NCBI RefSeq assembly: GCF_009761675.1 | Contig: NZ_QUZH01000013.1 | Span: 34,996-98,995 of the forward strand | Direction: 5' to 3' | Length of the DNA stretch: 64,000 nucleotides | Origin: Bhargavaea sp. CC-171006 | Lineage (GTDB): Bacteria > Bacillota > Bacilli > Bacillales_A > Planococcaceae | In this document: positions 44,021 through 52,252 of the stretch, piece after piece | How the letters are laid out: every line of letters begins with the position of its first letter | How positions within the stretch are numbered: position 1 is the stretch's first letter | Made by a program: the position numbers and the translations under genes | The notes under the pieces: generated by a model | The model's database searches: none | What the model saw: the letters and a program-made list of their open reading frames with translations, nothing else | What the model was told of the DNA's origin: nothing

Positions 44021-44150
44021 TGTGTCCCTCCTAATCCTCTATTCTAATTTTCAGTATATTTTAGGCGAGCACTTTCTTCAACAGAACCAAGCAGGAGAAA
44101 TACGAAGTGGCATACCCTAGCCAAACAAGTGGTTACCATTTATACAACAA

Positions 44151-44180
44151 CAAAAAACCACCGCTCTGTAAAAGCGATGG
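44151..44180 (-). terminator. Terminator of the 3-oxoadipate operon
   Basis: CCATCGCT and AGCGGTGG arms (44173-44180, 44158-44165) with TTTTTTG after the hairpin on the minus strand. Confidence 0.8.
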
Positions 44181-44188
44181 CTTCCAAT

Positions 44189-45382
44189 TTACCTTCTCAG
44201 ATTCTCCACAATCGTCGCAATGCCCATGCCGCCTGCGATGCAGAGCGTCACGAGGCCGTAGCGGCCGCCGGTGCGCTCGAGTTCATGTAACAGTTTTGTC
44301 ATGAGGATCGCGCCGGTCGCGCCGATCGGGTGGCCGAGTGCGATGGCGCCGCCGTTCGGGTTGACCTTCTCGAGATCCAGGCCGAGTTCATTGATGCAGG
44401 CGACTGCCTGCGCGGCGAATGCCTCGTTCAGCTCGATGACATCGAGGTCTGCGACCGTAAGGCCTGCCTGGCGCAATGCTTTCTGTGTTGCGCCGACCGG
44501 GCCCATGCCCATGATATCAGGCGAGCATCCGGAAGATGCCTGCGCCACAATCCGGGCTTTCGGTGTGAGTCCGTAGCGCTCGGCCGCTTCTTCGCTCGTG
44601 ACTAGTAGCGCCGCGGCGCCGTCGTTCCGTCCGCTGGCGTTGCCCGCGGTGACCGTGCCGCCTTCCTTGAAGACCGGCTTCAGCTTGGCGAGTTTCTCGA
44701 GGCTCGTTTCCCTTGGGTGCTCGTCTGTCTTGAAGTCGATCGTCTGCTTGCGTTCCTGGACGGCATACGGAATGATTTCTTCCTCGAATCGTCCCTCCCG
44801 GATTGCCGCCGCGGTACGTTCCTGGCTGAGCAAAGCAAATTCGTCCTGCTGCTCGCGGGAGATGCCGTACTTTTCGGCGACATTTTCAGCGGTTATGCCC
44901 ATGTTCAGGTTGCCGTACTCTTCAACCGGCTGGGAGCCCGGCTGGCTTTCCGTGTTCGGGTCTTTCAGGATCGTGTTGCCGGCCTTTACACCAAAGCGCA
45001 CGCCGCTCACATAATACGGCGCGGTGCTCATCGACTCTGCGCCGCCCGCGATGATGACGTCGCTCAGGCCCATGCCGATCTGCTGGGCAGCGGAGTTCAC
45101 TGCCTGGACGCCCGAACCGCATTGGCGGTGGACGGTGTACCCCGGCACACTCGCAGAAAGACCTGCGCGGAGCAGTGCCAACCGTGCAAGATTCGACTCA
45201 TCCGCGCTCTGCTTGGCCTGCCCGAGGATGACTTCTTCCACGATTTCTTTATCAATGCCCGTCCTGTCGATCAGCGCCTCCATGACGTGAGCCGCCAGGT
45301 AGTTCGCCGGCACGTTGCCGAGCGAGCCGCCCAGTTTGCCGATCGCCGTACGGACGGAATCGATGATGACTGCGTTCTTCAT
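44189..45382 (-). CDS. pcaF: Acetyl-CoA/3-oxoadipyl-CoA thiolase
   Basis: 397 residues. Thiolase active sites: HRQCGSG with nucleophile C88, NEAFAAQAV, GGAIALGHPIGATGA (His) and LCIAGGMG (second Cys). The family cannot be split by sequence into acetoacetyl- and 3-oxoadipyl-CoA thiolases by eye. Its place as the last gene after catB and the CoA-transferase pair points to cleavage of 3-oxoadipyl-CoA to succinyl-CoA and acetyl-CoA. Start overlaps the catB stop by 4 bp. Confidence 0.85.
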   Translation of the reverse strand: MKNAVIIDSVRTAIGKLGGSLGNVPANYLAAHVMEALIDRTGIDKEIVEEVILGQAKQSADESNLARLALLRAGLSASVPGYTVHRQCGSGVQAVNSAAQQIGMGLSDVIIAGGAESMSTAPYYVSGVRFGVKAGNTILKDPNTESQPGSQPVEEYGNLNMGITAENVAEKYGISREQQDEFALLSQERTAAAIREGRFEEEIIPYAVQERKQTIDFKTDEHPRETSLEKLAKLKPVFKEGGTVTAGNASGRNDGAAALLVTSEEAAERYGLTPKARIVAQASSGCSPDIMGMGPVGATQKALRQAGLTVADLDVIELNEAFAAQAVACINELGLDLEKVNPNGGAIALGHPIGATGAILMTKLLHELERTGGRYGLVTLCIAGGMGIATIVENLRR

Positions 45383-46506
45383 GCAAGCACCCCTTTTTCA
45401 CGTGAGTAATGTTCCACTTTTTCATGGTCGACATCGACGCCGAAGCCGGGACCGTCCGGAACGATCACGTTAAAGTCCCTGAACTCGACCCGGTTTGTCG
45501 TGATCGAATCCTTGAACAAAAGCGGACCGAAAAGTTCGGTGCCGAACTTCATCGGCGGCATCGTCGAATACAGCTGGACCGTCATCGCCGTGCCGAGGTC
45601 CGATTCGATCATCGTGCCGCCGTAAAGGCCAAGGCCTGCCGCTTCCGCGATGCCGGCCGCCTGTTTGACCGCCGTAAGCCCGCCTGTCTTTCCGACCTTG
45701 AGCGCAATGGAATTTCCGGCGCGGTGCTTGGCGATATGGAAGATTTCCTGGATCGATGTCGCGCCTTCGTCTGTGAGGATCGGAACCCGGTAACGGTCGG
45801 CAAGTCGCGCCATCCCTTCATGGTTCCAGCCCGGGAGCGGCTGCTCGATCATCGAGATGCCGCCGTCTTGGAGGATCGGGATGCACTGGTTGGCCGTGTC
45901 TTCATCCCATGCCTGGTTCACATCGACCGTGAGCCTTGCCTGGTCGCCGACCGCCTTCTGGATTTCAAGCACATGCTCGACGTTTTTCATCGGGTCGCCC
46001 TTGCCGATCTTCAGCTTGAAGATGTTATGCCGCTTCTGATGAAGGTACTCTTTGGCTTCCTCGATATCCTTGCCGGTGTCGCCGCTTGCCAGTGTCCACG
46101 CGACCGGCAGGCCGTCGTGGATTTTGCCGCCGAACAGCTGGTAAGCCGGGATGTTCTGCTGGCGCGCAGCCAGGTCGACGATCGCACTTTCGACCAGTGC
46201 CTTCGCGTGCAGGTTGCCGCGGACATGGATGGAAATGTCGTACATAATCTTTCCGAAGCGGATCGGGTCCTGCCCGATCACATGCGGCGTGATGTACGTA
46301 TCGATGTTCGCCTTGATCGCTTCCGGAGTGGACTCGCCGTATGATGCCCCGCCGATCGTCGCAATCTCCGACCAGCCTTCACGGCCTTCCTCGTCCCTTA
46401 CCCGCGCCACGACGACCGCCTGTTCGGTGATCGTATGCATCGCAAGCTGATGGGGCCGGATCGTCGGAAGGTCCAGAATGGCCACATGAACCGATTGGAT
46501 GATCAT
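45379..46506 (-). CDS. catB: Muconate cycloisomerase
   Basis: 375 residues, enolase superfamily, muconate-lactonising subgroup. Lysine pair in KLKIGKG (K-x-K), metal ligands in TVDVNQAWD, IEQPL and TDEG, and second-half lysine in ALKVGKTGG. The N-terminal capping domain starts MIIQSVHVAILDLPTIRPHQLAMHT. It converts cis,cis-muconate to muconolactone. 16 bp separate it from the CoA-transferase gene. Confidence 0.9.
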   Translation of the reverse strand: MIIQSVHVAILDLPTIRPHQLAMHTITEQAVVVARVRDEEGREGWSEIATIGGASYGESTPEAIKANIDTYITPHVIGQDPIRFGKIMYDISIHVRGNLHAKALVESAIVDLAARQQNIPAYQLFGGKIHDGLPVAWTLASGDTGKDIEEAKEYLHQKRHNIFKLKIGKGDPMKNVEHVLEIQKAVGDQARLTVDVNQAWDEDTANQCIPILQDGGISMIEQPLPGWNHEGMARLADRYRVPILTDEGATSIQEIFHIAKHRAGNSIALKVGKTGGLTAVKQAAGIAEAAGLGLYGGTMIESDLGTAMTVQLYSTMPPMKFGTELFGPLLFKDSITTNRVEFRDFNVIVPDGPGFGVDVDHEKVEHYSREKGVLA

Positions 46507-46522
46507 CTCAACTGCCCCCTTT

Positions 46523-47164
46523 TCACTCGATAAATGCCGCTTCCGTCTTTTCGCGTACTTCTTCGATTATCGCGCCCGGCATCAGTTCGACCAGGCGGAG
46601 CTGCTTGTTTTCCGTCACTTCGAATACCGCCAGTTCCGTGAAGATCATGTCCACGCTGCGCGTCGAGGTGATCGGGTATGTGCATTCTTTCAGCAGTTTC
46701 GGCGAGCCGTCCTTGGAAGTGTGGGTCATCGTGACGTAGACTTTCTTCGCCCCGACAAGGAGGTCCATCGCGCCGCCGACGCCCATGATGTTCTTGCCTG
46801 GAACCGCCCAGTTGGCGATCACGCCGCGCTCATCCACCTGCAGAGCGCCGAGAATCGCCGCATCCACATGGCCGCCGCGGATCATCGCGAACGACTCGGA
46901 GCTGTTGAAGTACGCGGCACCGACCGCCTCACCGACCGGCAGCTTGCCGGCATTCACAAGGTTCGGGTCGATGTCTTCCTCCTCAACATCGGTGACGCCG
47001 AGCAGGCCGTTTTCCGTGTGCAGGTAAATATCATCGTCTTCCATGTATTCCGCGACGAGCGTCGGGATGCCTATGCCGAGGTTGACGCTCATCGGCCCTT
47101 GGAGTTCCTTCGCCACGCGCTGTGCGATCATATGCTGCAATTCCTGTTTTGTCATCGTCGTCAT
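46523..47164 (-). CDS. pcaJ: 3-oxoacid CoA-transferase subunit B
   Basis: 213 residues. Family I CoA-transferase B-subunit: VNLGIGIPTLVAEY and the catalytic Glu in HTENGLLG (E of ENG), followed by GGHVDAAILGALQVDERG and GMGGAMDLL-like GVGGAMDLL. It transfers CoA from succinyl-CoA to 3-oxoadipate (or acetoacetate). It overlaps its partner subunit by 4 bp, as usual for these pairs. Confidence 0.9.
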   Translation of the reverse strand: MTTMTKQELQHMIAQRVAKELQGPMSVNLGIGIPTLVAEYMEDDDIYLHTENGLLGVTDVEEEDIDPNLVNAGKLPVGEAVGAAYFNSSESFAMIRGGHVDAAILGALQVDERGVIANWAVPGKNIMGVGGAMDLLVGAKKVYVTMTHTSKDGSPKLLKECTYPITSTRSVDMIFTELAVFEVTENKQLRLVELMPGAIIEEVREKTEAAFIE

Positions 47165-47847
47165 ACGGTCACCACTCCCTCCTTCGTCAGCACTTGCTTC
47201 GCTTCGATGATGGCATCGACGAACAGATGGGGCGTGACGACTTCCTCCGGATTCAGTTCACCCGGTTCGACGATTTCATCCACTTCCACGATGACCGTCT
47301 TTGCGGCCGTCGCCATGAGCGGGTTGAAGTTCCGTGCCGTCTTGTAATAAACGAGGTTGCCGAGCGTATCCGCCTTGTGCGCGCGGATCAGCGCGACATC
47401 GCCGCGGATCGCCTTTTCCAGTACATACGTGACGCCGTCGATTTCCCGTTCTTCCTTACCCTTTGCAAGATCCGTCCCGGCTCCGGTCGTTGTATAATAG
47501 CCGCCGAGGCCTGCTCCACCGGCACGAATGGACTCAGCAAGCGTCCCCTGTGGCAGCAACTCTAGTTCAATTTCGCCCGCCTGGTACTTGTCGCCGACAT
47601 CCCGGTTGCTAGTGAAGTACGAACCGATACCTTTTTTGATTTTGCCCTGATTCAGCAAAATCCCGAGACCCTTGCCAGACTCACCGAGGTTGTTGGAGAC
47701 AATCGTCAGTCCATCAACATCCTTTTGGGTCAGTTCATCAATCAATGTGAGCGGCGCGCCGATCAGGCCGAATCCGCCGACGAGGATCGTATCCCCTGAC
47801 TTCACACATTCAAGCGCTTCTGCCGCGCTCTGTTTTCGTTTCGTCAT
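47161..47847 (-). CDS. pcaI: 3-oxoacid CoA-transferase subunit A
   Basis: 228 residues. A-subunit signatures: SGDTILVGGFGLIGAPLTLI (17-36), GGAGLGGYYTTTGAGT (oxyanion/CoA region), and IRAHKADTLGNLVYYKTARNFNP. Together with the B-subunit it activates 3-oxoadipate. Starts 3 bp after the stop of the carboxymuconolactone-decarboxylase-like gene. Confidence 0.9.
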   Translation of the reverse strand: MTKRKQSAAEALECVKSGDTILVGGFGLIGAPLTLIDELTQKDVDGLTIVSNNLGESGKGLGILLNQGKIKKGIGSYFTSNRDVGDKYQAGEIELELLPQGTLAESIRAGGAGLGGYYTTTGAGTDLAKGKEEREIDGVTYVLEKAIRGDVALIRAHKADTLGNLVYYKTARNFNPLMATAAKTVIVEVDEIVEPGELNPEEVVTPHLFVDAIIEAKQVLTKEGVVTV

Positions 47848-47850
47848 CGT

Positions 47851-48582
47851 TTATCCCTCCGACTTTGTTTCTGCGGCTGCCTTCAATGAATCACTCAGCT
47901 CAAACCAGGCCGGGATCCCTGCCGTCAGGATACAGATATAGCCGACATCCGCAAGCTCGGCCTCTGTAGCGCCCGCCTGCCGCGCGCGCTCCATCCACTG
48001 CACGGCGCCTTTTCCGTCCAACTCGACGATATGGTTTCCGACCATGTTGAGGAGCTTCAGCCTGTCCGGCACGAGTCCGCTGTCCAGGATCTTCCGCTCA
48101 ACTGCATTCTGGTCTCCGGATTCCACAAGGGAAAGGACGTCTTCCAGATAAGTCGTGTCTTCCCCGTCCAGCCATCCGATGATTTCACGAAGAATCTCCT
48201 CAGCATCCTTGCCCTCAGCTTCCGGCACGGTATTCCCGTTCAGCTCCAGTGCATAGCGGACCGCTTCCACTGCCGTCTGAAGTGCGGGAACGCCCTTATA
48301 CACGTATGCAGTCAGGAAGTACTCCACAATTTCCGGAACCGAACTGCCGAAATCGACGGCGCCCTTCGTGTGATACACCATGCTGCGGGCATAGAGCCGC
48401 GCCGCGTTCATGCCTGCGATCAGCACGTCCTTTTCCTTGCGGGAAAGCGCACCGTCCTGCATGATTTCCCCGCGGATGCCGGTGTATGTATCCAGCACCT
48501 CCGGACTGTAGTCGTGCATCTTCTGCACCCAGCCCGGCACAGTGTCATAAACTTTTCTGAAATACTCCAGTGCTTCACTCAT
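47851..48582 (-). CDS. Two-domain carboxymuconolactone decarboxylase-like protein
   Basis: 243 residues formed of two CMD-like repeats. Repeat 1: KEKDVLIAGMNAARLYARSM, then HTKGAVDFGSSVPEIVEYFL and YKGVPALQTAVEAV, matching PcaC's HxxAAxxxG and GVPAA pattern with His kept. Repeat 2: KLLNMVGNHIVELDGKGAV ... TAGIPAWFEL. The CxxC of AhpD-type CMDs is absent, so it is not a peroxidase reductant. PcaC acts in the protocatechuate branch, yet this operon is for catechol and lacks CatC, so this protein may catalyse the muconolactone-to-enol-lactone step. Confidence 0.8.
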   Translation of the reverse strand: MSEALEYFRKVYDTVPGWVQKMHDYSPEVLDTYTGIRGEIMQDGALSRKEKDVLIAGMNAARLYARSMVYHTKGAVDFGSSVPEIVEYFLTAYVYKGVPALQTAVEAVRYALELNGNTVPEAEGKDAEEILREIIGWLDGEDTTYLEDVLSLVESGDQNAVERKILDSGLVPDRLKLLNMVGNHIVELDGKGAVQWMERARQAGATEAELADVGYICILTAGIPAWFELSDSLKAAAETKSEG

Positions 48583-48603
48583 TGAATTCCATACACTCCT
48601 TTA

Positions 48604-50286
48604 TTACTTAAGGGCTTCCGGGTACTCGTACTGATTGATGCCGAATACAAGCGGAAGTACAAAGTAAACGAATAGAATGATCAGCATAAATGCCAAAATC
48701 GTCAGCCATGACCCTTTTTTCAGCATATCGACCATGGTGATTTTTCCGGTGGCAAAGATAATTGCGTTTGAAGGCGTCCCGATCGGAAGCATGAATGCAA
48801 AGCCTGCCCCCATCGCCACTGCAGTCATGACAGGCAGCGGGTGGACATCAATGGCGAGTGCCAAGGCCGCTACGATTGGCAGTAGGATGGTGACCGTCGC
48901 CGTGTTTGGAGCCACTTGTGTCATCCCGGTAGCCAGCAACGTCGGAATCGCCAAAATCAGCAGATAAGAAGCTCCTTCAAGTGACAGCAACTGTCCGCCG
49001 ATCCAGCCGGCAAGATCTGTTCCATTAAAGCCTGCAGCAAGGGCCAGCCCGCCTCCTACCAGAAGAAGGACACCCCAAGGCATGTTTTTCAAAGAGTCCG
49101 CCTCAAGAATACGGCCGCCATTCTCTTTGGAAGCCGGTATGGCATGAAGCATGACCGCACTGACCATCGCGATCATCGTATCGCTCAGCCCCGGAATGAT
49201 ATCCTGCCAAAGGAATGTCCGGGAAAGCCACATGAACGCAGTAAACGCGAAAATGGACAGGACGATTTTCTCTTCATAAGACATTTTCCCAAGTTCCTTT
49301 TTTCGCTCCAGGACAAATGATCGCCCATTGGTGATTTTCTTGACGTTCATCGGATAGGCAATTTTCGTAATGTAAAACACACCGAAAATCATGAGCAGAA
49401 CAATGAGCGGGAAGGCAAATGCGAAGAACGTTGCAAAAGAAATATCAATGCCCAGAAGCTCTTTCGCCAAACCTGCAAGCACAAGGTTCGTCGGTGTCCC
49501 GATCAGTGTGGCACTGCCCCCGATCGTTCCGCCGAATCCGATGGCAAAGATGATCGCCTTCGTGAATTTCGTCTCTTCCTCTTGCGAATACACATTGTCT
49601 TCCTTCATTAAAGTAACGACTTTTGCAATGATCGCTGTCCCTATCGGAATCATGAGCATGACGGTCGCCATATTGGAGACCCACATCGAAATGAATCCTG
49701 TCGCCAGCATAAATCCTAAAACAAGTCCCGATGTGCTCGTCCCTACCGCGCTGATGACTGTCAATGCAATTCGCTCATGGAGATTCCATTTCTCTAGTGC
49801 CAGCGCAAGCGCAAATCCGCCGATAAACAGGAAGATCAGCGAGTCGCCATACGCCGATGCGGCCGTTGCTCCATCGACTGCCCCCATAACCGGCAATAAA
49901 ATCAGCGGCATCAATGAAGCAATTCCGAGAGGGACCGCTTCAGTGATCCACCACGCGGCAATCCAGGCTGTGATCGCTAATACCGCACGACCCTCAGGTG
50001 ATAGACCGGGCAGCGGCAACAGGAAGATGATGCTGAAAAATAGTACAGGTCCCAATAATAGCCCGATCAGTTGGGTCAGGCTATACGCATCCTTCTGATT
50101 CTTCTCCTCGGAGCCGCCAGTCCTGGCTTTTTCGGTTTTCCTTGGAACTGCCTCCCCTTTCGGCAATTCAGAGACCGCCTCCGCCGCGCTTAGTTCACTT
50201 CTTACGTTTGCAAAAGTGACCGTATCCTTTGTTCGTTTATGTGAGTTCCATAGCATGCGGCTAATTGCCGTCATTGGATTCCCCAT
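48604..50286 (-). CDS. DASS/SLC13 family anion transporter
   Basis: 560 residues. A cytoplasmic N-terminal extension of about 70 residues precedes about 12 helices. Family motifs: SNMATVMLMIPIGTAI (SNT-type motif), GTPTNLVLAG, and the second-half copy PNTATVTILLP and GTPSNAIIFA. DASS carriers move dicarboxylates with Na+. In this operon the likely cargo is muconate, 3-oxoadipate or another pathway acid. Start ATG 50286 follows AGGGGGAAC. Confidence 0.85.
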   Translation of the reverse strand: MGNPMTAISRMLWNSHKRTKDTVTFANVRSELSAAEAVSELPKGEAVPRKTEKARTGGSEEKNQKDAYSLTQLIGLLLGPVLFFSIIFLLPLPGLSPEGRAVLAITAWIAAWWITEAVPLGIASLMPLILLPVMGAVDGATAASAYGDSLIFLFIGGFALALALEKWNLHERIALTVISAVGTSTSGLVLGFMLATGFISMWVSNMATVMLMIPIGTAIIAKVVTLMKEDNVYSQEEETKFTKAIIFAIGFGGTIGGSATLIGTPTNLVLAGLAKELLGIDISFATFFAFAFPLIVLLMIFGVFYITKIAYPMNVKKITNGRSFVLERKKELGKMSYEEKIVLSIFAFTAFMWLSRTFLWQDIIPGLSDTMIAMVSAVMLHAIPASKENGGRILEADSLKNMPWGVLLLVGGGLALAAGFNGTDLAGWIGGQLLSLEGASYLLILAIPTLLATGMTQVAPNTATVTILLPIVAALALAIDVHPLPVMTAVAMGAGFAFMLPIGTPSNAIIFATGKITMVDMLKKGSWLTILAFMLIILFVYFVLPLVFGINQYEYPEALK

Positions 50287-50312
50287 GGAAGTTCCCCCTA
50301 TCCCCTATCAGA

Positions 50313-51152
50313 TTAAGATTCTATTTTCTTTAGAAATTCCCCAATCGCTGCATTCACTTCCGGACGGTCTTCAAACACGAGCGTGTAATGGTTGGCATCG
50401 GTCTCGGTCACGTCCAGGTTGCCGATGGACGCCTTTGTTTTGTCGTAATGCTCTTCCAGGAACAGCGGCGGCATCTGGCCGATGGCTCCGGATGCGTAGA
50501 CAAGCAGCACCGGGCAGCTAATTTTAGAACCGATTTCCACCGGATCAAATGTGTAGAAACTGTCGAAATCAGCACGGATGCCTGTCTCATCCGACTTGTT
50601 CTCCCAGTGTCCGTCCTTCTCGCCGACCTCGTAGGCGGCTGTCTTGGCAATCTCGTCAGACCAGGTGATGCCGAGGTTTCCGTAGATTCTTTGGATTTCT
50701 GCCACGTATGCTTCCTGCGACTCGTATTCCTTGCTGATTCTGCCGAGGGACGGTTCCACGATGCCCCGCTGGTGGTCGGACATTTCCGCGGCGCCGTCCA
50801 GCAGAATGACGCCTTTCACAGAATCCAGGCGGCTTGCTACAATTGCCGAGATAAACGCTCCCATCGAATAACCCATGAGAATCGGATTTTCAATCTCCAG
50901 TTCTTTGATCAGCGCGATGATGTCTTCCGCATGCTTGAAAATAGACGGGTCTAGATCCAGAGCTGAGGAGTTCCCTCGTCCTCTGAGGTCGACCGCAACA
51001 ATCCGGTAGTCACCCTTGAACCGTTCTATAAAGTAATGAAGGTTCCGGTGATTGCCCGTGAGGCCGTGAATCGCGATGATGGTCCCTTTTCCCCCCGGGT
51101 GGTCCGCCACCTGGATTGCATTTCCGTTTACATTGACCTGATAAAATTCCAT
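50313..51152 (-). CDS. Alpha/beta hydrolase, likely 3-oxoadipate enol-lactonase
   Basis: 279 residues. Oxyanion-loop HGLTGNHRN, VDLRGRGNSS, nucleophile elbow GYSMGA, a cap region (about 130-200), and catalytic His in TDANHYTLV. The fold fits PcaD-type enol-lactonases, and it sits with all other 3-oxoadipate genes, so the step enol-lactone to 3-oxoadipate is the best guess. First gene of the long operon ending at 44189. Confidence 0.8.
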   Translation of the reverse strand: MEFYQVNVNGNAIQVADHPGGKGTIIAIHGLTGNHRNLHYFIERFKGDYRIVAVDLRGRGNSSALDLDPSIFKHAEDIIALIKELEIENPILMGYSMGAFISAIVASRLDSVKGVILLDGAAEMSDHQRGIVEPSLGRISKEYESQEAYVAEIQRIYGNLGITWSDEIAKTAAYEVGEKDGHWENKSDETGIRADFDSFYTFDPVEIGSKISCPVLLVYASGAIGQMPPLFLEEHYDKTKASIGNLDVTETDANHYTLVFEDRPEVNAAIGEFLKKIES

Positions 51153-51169
51153 TCCTTCACCCCTTCTCC

Positions 51170-51208
51170 ATTGTACGTATATTGTACACTATATCGCAAA
51201 GCGTACCA
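51170..51208 (-). promoter_or_regulatory. Promoter with tandem IclR-type operators before the enol-lactonase operon
   Basis: Two abutting 19-bp units: 51171-51189 (TTGTACG-TATAT-TGTACAC) and 51190-51208 (TATATCG-CAAAG-CGTACCA). They are imperfect copies of TTGTACG-N5-CGTACAA. A minus-strand promoter is embedded: -35 TTGCGA (51194-51199), -10 TACAAT (51170-51175), 18-bp spacer. Confidence 0.65.
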
Positions 51209-51216
51209 TCGAGACT

Positions 51217-51252
51217 AAAAGAAAGAGGGCATCCGTCTGAATGTCCCCTTTC
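51217..51252 (-). terminator. Terminator of catA
   Basis: GAAAGGGGACAT (51241-51252) pairs with ATGCCCTCTTTC (51221-51232), then TTTTAG on the minus strand. catA is therefore mainly monocistronic. Confidence 0.75.
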
Positions 51253-51261
51253 CTGTTTTGA

Positions 51262-52041
51262 TTAGTTGTCGAAGCGGAGTACGAAATTGAGCTCGGCTTC
51301 TTTGTAGTCGCCTTTATCCTCAAGCCTCGTCATGAGGGATTGGCGGACGCCACGTGCGACATCTGTCTCGAGCCACTCGTCGCCTTCGAAGAAGACTTGC
51401 GTAATGAGCGTTTCATAGCCTTCGTGCTCGAACTTCATGTGGATGTGCGCCGGACGGAAGGAATGGTAGCCTGCCGCACGTGTGAACTCCCCTGTCGGCC
51501 CGTCAGTCGGGATCGAATAAGGAATCGGCAGGATGGATTCAACTTCGAAGTCGCCGTTTTCATCTGTGTAGAAATGACTGCGGAGGTTGAAGTCCGGAGC
51601 GTCCGAGTCAAAGTTGGAATAGTAACCGCTTGCATCATCCTGCCACCACTCAACCTTCGTGTTGGCCAATTTCTTGCCGTTTACATCGGAGACATTCCCC
51701 TTGAAGCGGAGCTTTTCGCCCGGCTCGTCATCGCGCATGTTGATCTTCGCAGGCTTGCCTTCAACGAGCGGCGAACCTTCTGTCCAGTAAGGTCCAAGGA
51801 GGGAAGGCTCCGTGCCAGGAAGGTCTTTGTACTTTGCTTCCAGAACATATGTTTCAACGAAAACATCCAGGTAAAGTGGAATCTCACCGGAGCGTCCGAG
51901 GCGGTCCGCCCAGTTGACGAAGTTTGTGTACTCTTCGTGGTTCAGGTTGGCTTCCGCCAGAAATTCTTGCATGTGCTTGACGAACAGATCGTACACCTCG
52001 ACGACACGGTTGTTGACTGCAGTTTCAGTTGTGTTTGCCAT
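51262..52041 (-). CDS. catA: Catechol 1,2-dioxygenase
   Basis: 259 residues from ATG 52041 (AAAAGGAGAGATTG upstream). Intradiol dioxygenase: Y141 in ASGYYSNF, Y175 in LPIPYSIPTDGPTG, and H199/H201 in FRPAHIHMK are the four Fe(III) ligands. The N-terminal helical dimerisation region is present (about 1-95). It opens the catechol ring to cis,cis-muconate. The leader is long (about 175 bases) and carries operator and cre sites. Confidence 0.92.
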   Translation of the reverse strand: MANTTETAVNNRVVEVYDLFVKHMQEFLAEANLNHEEYTNFVNWADRLGRSGEIPLYLDVFVETYVLEAKYKDLPGTEPSLLGPYWTEGSPLVEGKPAKINMRDDEPGEKLRFKGNVSDVNGKKLANTKVEWWQDDASGYYSNFDSDAPDFNLRSHFYTDENGDFEVESILPIPYSIPTDGPTGEFTRAAGYHSFRPAHIHMKFEHEGYETLITQVFFEGDEWLETDVARGVRQSLMTRLEDKGDYKEAELNFVLRFDN

Positions 52042-52118
52042 TTTCAATCTCTCCTTTTAAATCAGCATTTTAGACTTATGGTTCTGACAGTTATTCCACC
52101 AACAGGATGATCAACCAT

Positions 52119-52145
52119 TAAAAGCGCTTGCATAAAGCGTTTACA
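52119..52145 (-). promoter_or_regulatory. Tandem cre-like sites in the catA leader
   Basis: Minus strand TGTAAACGCTTTAT (52132-52145) and TGCAAGCGCTTTTA (52119-52132) both resemble the CcpA cre consensus TGWAANCGNTNWCA and share their boundary base. They lie about 75-100 bases downstream of the catA start of transcription, suiting a roadblock type of carbon catabolite repression. Confidence 0.6.
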
Positions 52146-52176
52146 AAAAAATGTGGTTGAAAAAAGAAATGACTTG

Positions 52177-52214
52177 TTGTACGATTTGCGTACAAGAATA
52201 CGTTTTCCGTACAA
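52177..52214. promoter_or_regulatory. Tandem operator of catA/iclR
   Basis: 52177-52195 is a perfect 7-bp inverted repeat TTGTACG-ATTTG-CGTACAA; it abuts 52196-52214 (GAATACG-TTTTC-CGTACAA). The pair begins about 3 bp after the predicted catA transcription start. Likely bound by the divergent IclR-family regulator. The same paired 19-bp layout recurs at 51171 and 54418. Confidence 0.75.
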
Positions 52215-52223
52215 CTTGTTTTC

Positions 52224-52252
52224 ATTATAGAAAGGGGTCATGACTTTGTCAA
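52224..52252 (-). promoter_or_regulatory. Consensus SigA promoter of catA
   Basis: Minus strand TTGACA (52247-52252), 17-bp spacer, TATAAT (52224-52229): a perfect match to the consensus. The -35 lies inside the first codons of the divergent regulator gene, so RNA polymerase at catA would hinder its expression. Confidence 0.85.

Noticed and set aside
45409..46344. 311-codon open frame on the plus strand
   Set aside because: Antisense to catB, which carries all enolase-superfamily ligands.
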